Of a stretch of DNA of 64,000 bases, positions 62,901 through 64,000 are shown in pieces (the first letter of the stretch is position 1; every line of letters begins with the position of its first letter). This stretch comes from Lingula anatina. Taxonomy: Eukaryota; Brachiopoda; Lingulata; Lingulida; Lingulidae. The notes under the pieces were generated by a model. It was not told where the DNA came from. It was given only the letters and a program-made list of their open reading frames with translations, and searched no databases. The stretch covers positions 436,783 to 500,782 of the forward strand of contig NW_019773570.1 of assembly GCF_001039355.2 (NCBI RefSeq). Direction: 5' to 3'. The translations under genes and the position numbers were made by a program.

Positions 62901-63314
62901 TTAGATATCACTAGCTGATACGTACCCGTCACATCAATCACTGAACCGTGATAAGAGAAACTTTACAGAAATTGACGTGATCAAAACTATGGCCACTACC
63001 TTCTCACTGCCCTAAGGCACTGCTAACACCTGTCAGACCTTCATATGGATTGTGAAGCTATTGTACTTTATTGAATTCTCTTAAAACTCTTATTAAAATC
63101 CTCTGGATAAGTGTAATGGGGTGGGAGTGGGCATATAACTCATAGCAAAAGTCTGAGCATTTTGCTAAATGTTTCATATATCTAAACTTACTTTAGGATT
63201 CTACAGAAAAAAATCTAATTTTGTGAGGAGTTCAATGTAAAACAATGTCCATATAAAAGAAATGTAAATTTTTTATAATGACATGCACATTATCAGCACT
63301 AAGAGACACTGATG
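59939..63314. other. 3' flank of unit B and spacer before unit C
   Basis: AT-rich and without a recognised gene. AATAAA at about 59971 could serve unit B. A poly-C stretch lies at about 60785-60808. A short fold-back element is at 61711-61791. Parts of the flank resemble that of units A and B (for example GCATTCAACAATCCTCCCAT at both 56851 and 61580). Confidence 0.5.
61711..61791. repeat. Short fold-back element (GATCGATC family), copy 3
   Basis: An 81-base version: GCATTCCCAGAGATTTAGAT and its near-inverse ATCTAAAATCTGTTGGAATG flank a 30-base centre. It keeps only the outer arms of the elements at 8856 and 63371. Confidence 0.7.
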
Positions 63315-63370
63315 TTTTCTCTATCAGTCAATGATCACGTAGGCAGGAGCAGTAGTTGCTTTAGACTAGG

Positions 63371-63610
63371 TTCCCATCGACCTAATAGGATTGATCCAAC
63401 TCCACTGGTTTTCTTCCTAAATTGCTTTCAACTTAAGCAGCTCAGCTGTCTGTCATTCCTACTAAAGCTGCTAGGGGTAATTAATTATCGTTAACAGCCT
63501 CAGTAGGTATGACATACATTTAAGCCGCTTAAGTTGAAAGCAATTTAGTGAGAATCCCTTCAGAGATAGATCGGTCCACAGTTAGTACCATATATAGGGA
63601 CTGGGAATGG
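63371..63610. repeat. Fold-back MITE (GATCGATC family), copy 4, in the unit C promoter block
   Basis: Outer ends GGTTCCCAT and ACTGGGAATGG, with a long hairpin of AACTTAAGCAGCTCAG and CTAAGCCGCTTAAGTT-type arms around TTAATTATCG. Units A and B run straight through the corresponding position (between AGCAACAGC and the TTGCTCCATGGCCA block), so this copy arrived after the units duplicated. Confidence 0.85.
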
Positions 63611-63736
63611 TCCCTTATTGGGCAACATTGCCATTTGCACAAACAACCATATCAAATATAGTGCATGTCATCATTATGGACACTGTTTCCATAAATATTT
63701 TTAACATCACCATCACCTGGTCATCTGCTGCCACCA

Positions 63737-63742
63737 TATAAA
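63737..63742 (+). promoter_or_regulatory. TATA box of unit C
   Basis: TATAAA in CCACCATATAAAGAGT, 67 bases before the ATG at 63809 and aligned with the TATA box of unit A. Confidence 0.5.
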
Positions 63743-63808
63743 GAGTACTCGAGATAGATAGCTAACATTTTAATGTTGAATGCTTGCCTTGTGCTCTGAT
63801 GTGACAAT

Positions 63809-63960
63809 ATGGCTGAGGCACTGGCAGCAGCTTTCACGAATAAACTCTTGACATGTAGCATTTGTCTGGGAGAGTATGAGGACCCCCGTGTGCTGCCTTG
63901 CTACCATACATTTTGCTATGGTTGTATATGTGACCATGCTACTCAAAATACGACTCCGAN
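63809..63960 (+). CDS. TRIM-type RING protein, N-terminus only (unit C, cut by a gap)
   Basis: The ATG at 63809 opens a frame nearly identical to the first 44 residues of unit B: MAEALAAAFTNKLLTCSICL, then PCYHTFCYGCICDH, holding the first six RING ligands. After CDH the sequence departs from unit B (ATQNTTP) and stops at a single N (63960). The last two RING cysteines, B-box and NHL part are not in the window. The divergence before the N may be low-quality contig end. Confidence 0.75.
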
Positions 63961-64000
63961 AATAACTTCAAGGTCACCATCACCTGAGGATCTGCTACCA
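63961..64000 (+). other. Start of a further TRIM-family promoter block after a one-base gap
   Basis: The last 40 bases match 57491-57530, upstream of unit B, almost perfectly (AACTTCAAGGTCACCATCAC, then CTGAGGATCTGCTACCA). This is either a fourth tandem unit or a misplaced allele of unit B. Confidence 0.7.

Noticed and set aside
1-64000. CRISPR arrays, operons, ribosome binding sites, prophage or other bacterial systems
   Set aside because: Spliced genes, MITEs and a LINE show this is animal nuclear DNA. No spaced-repeat array was seen.

Overview
This is a eukaryotic, intron-bearing, AT-rich window from an invertebrate animal, not a microbial one. It carries GT-AG introns, non-LTR retrotransposon and MITE debris, long homopolymers, microsatellites and assembly gaps. 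The galaxin-like protein, the expanded RING/B-box/NHL genes and signs of high heterozygosity fit a marine bilaterian (lophotrochozoan or amphioxus-like). The phylum cannot be fixed from the sequence alone.

Layout. 1-4346: intergenic DNA with one MITE (1653-1822) and a 5'-truncated LINE reverse transcriptase (about 2183-3250, minus). 4347-7336 (+): one giant exon of a galaxin-like, di-cysteine repeat protein whose 5' exon(s) were not found. 9116-12381 (-): a complete three-exon carbohydrate sulfotransferase with a type II signal anchor. 12.4-21.5 kb: repeat-rich, with minisatellites and dispersed repeats. 21541-25584 (-): a complete seven-exon monocarboxylate-transporter-like (SLC16/MFS) gene with a CRE-rich upstream region. 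25.9-48.4 kb: mostly non-coding and repeat-rich, with two well-formed exons of an unrecognised protein (37051-37184 and 38934-39095, minus) on either side of a probable haplotype duplication. 49238-53885 (-): UBAC1 (UBA-domain subunit of the KPC ubiquitin ligase), recovered exon by exon with one expected exon absent. 54.3-64.0 kb: a tandem TRIM-type family on the plus strand. Unit A is NHL-only through a deletion. Unit B is a decayed RING/B-box/NHL copy. Unit C is a RING start cut off by a one-base gap.

Exon joins were made by hand from splice signals, reading phase and family resemblance. Phase closes exactly for the sulfotransferase (382 codons), the transporter (455 codons) and UBAC1 (351 codons without the missing exon). 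The genes look like independent neighbours rather than a pathway. The clearest structural story is the TRIM cluster, where deletion, MITE insertion and frame decay have split an ancestral RING-B-box-NHL protein into an NHL-only gene and a neighbour with an intact RING-B-box reading frame. The paralogous copies also act as natural empty sites that date and delimit the mobile elements.
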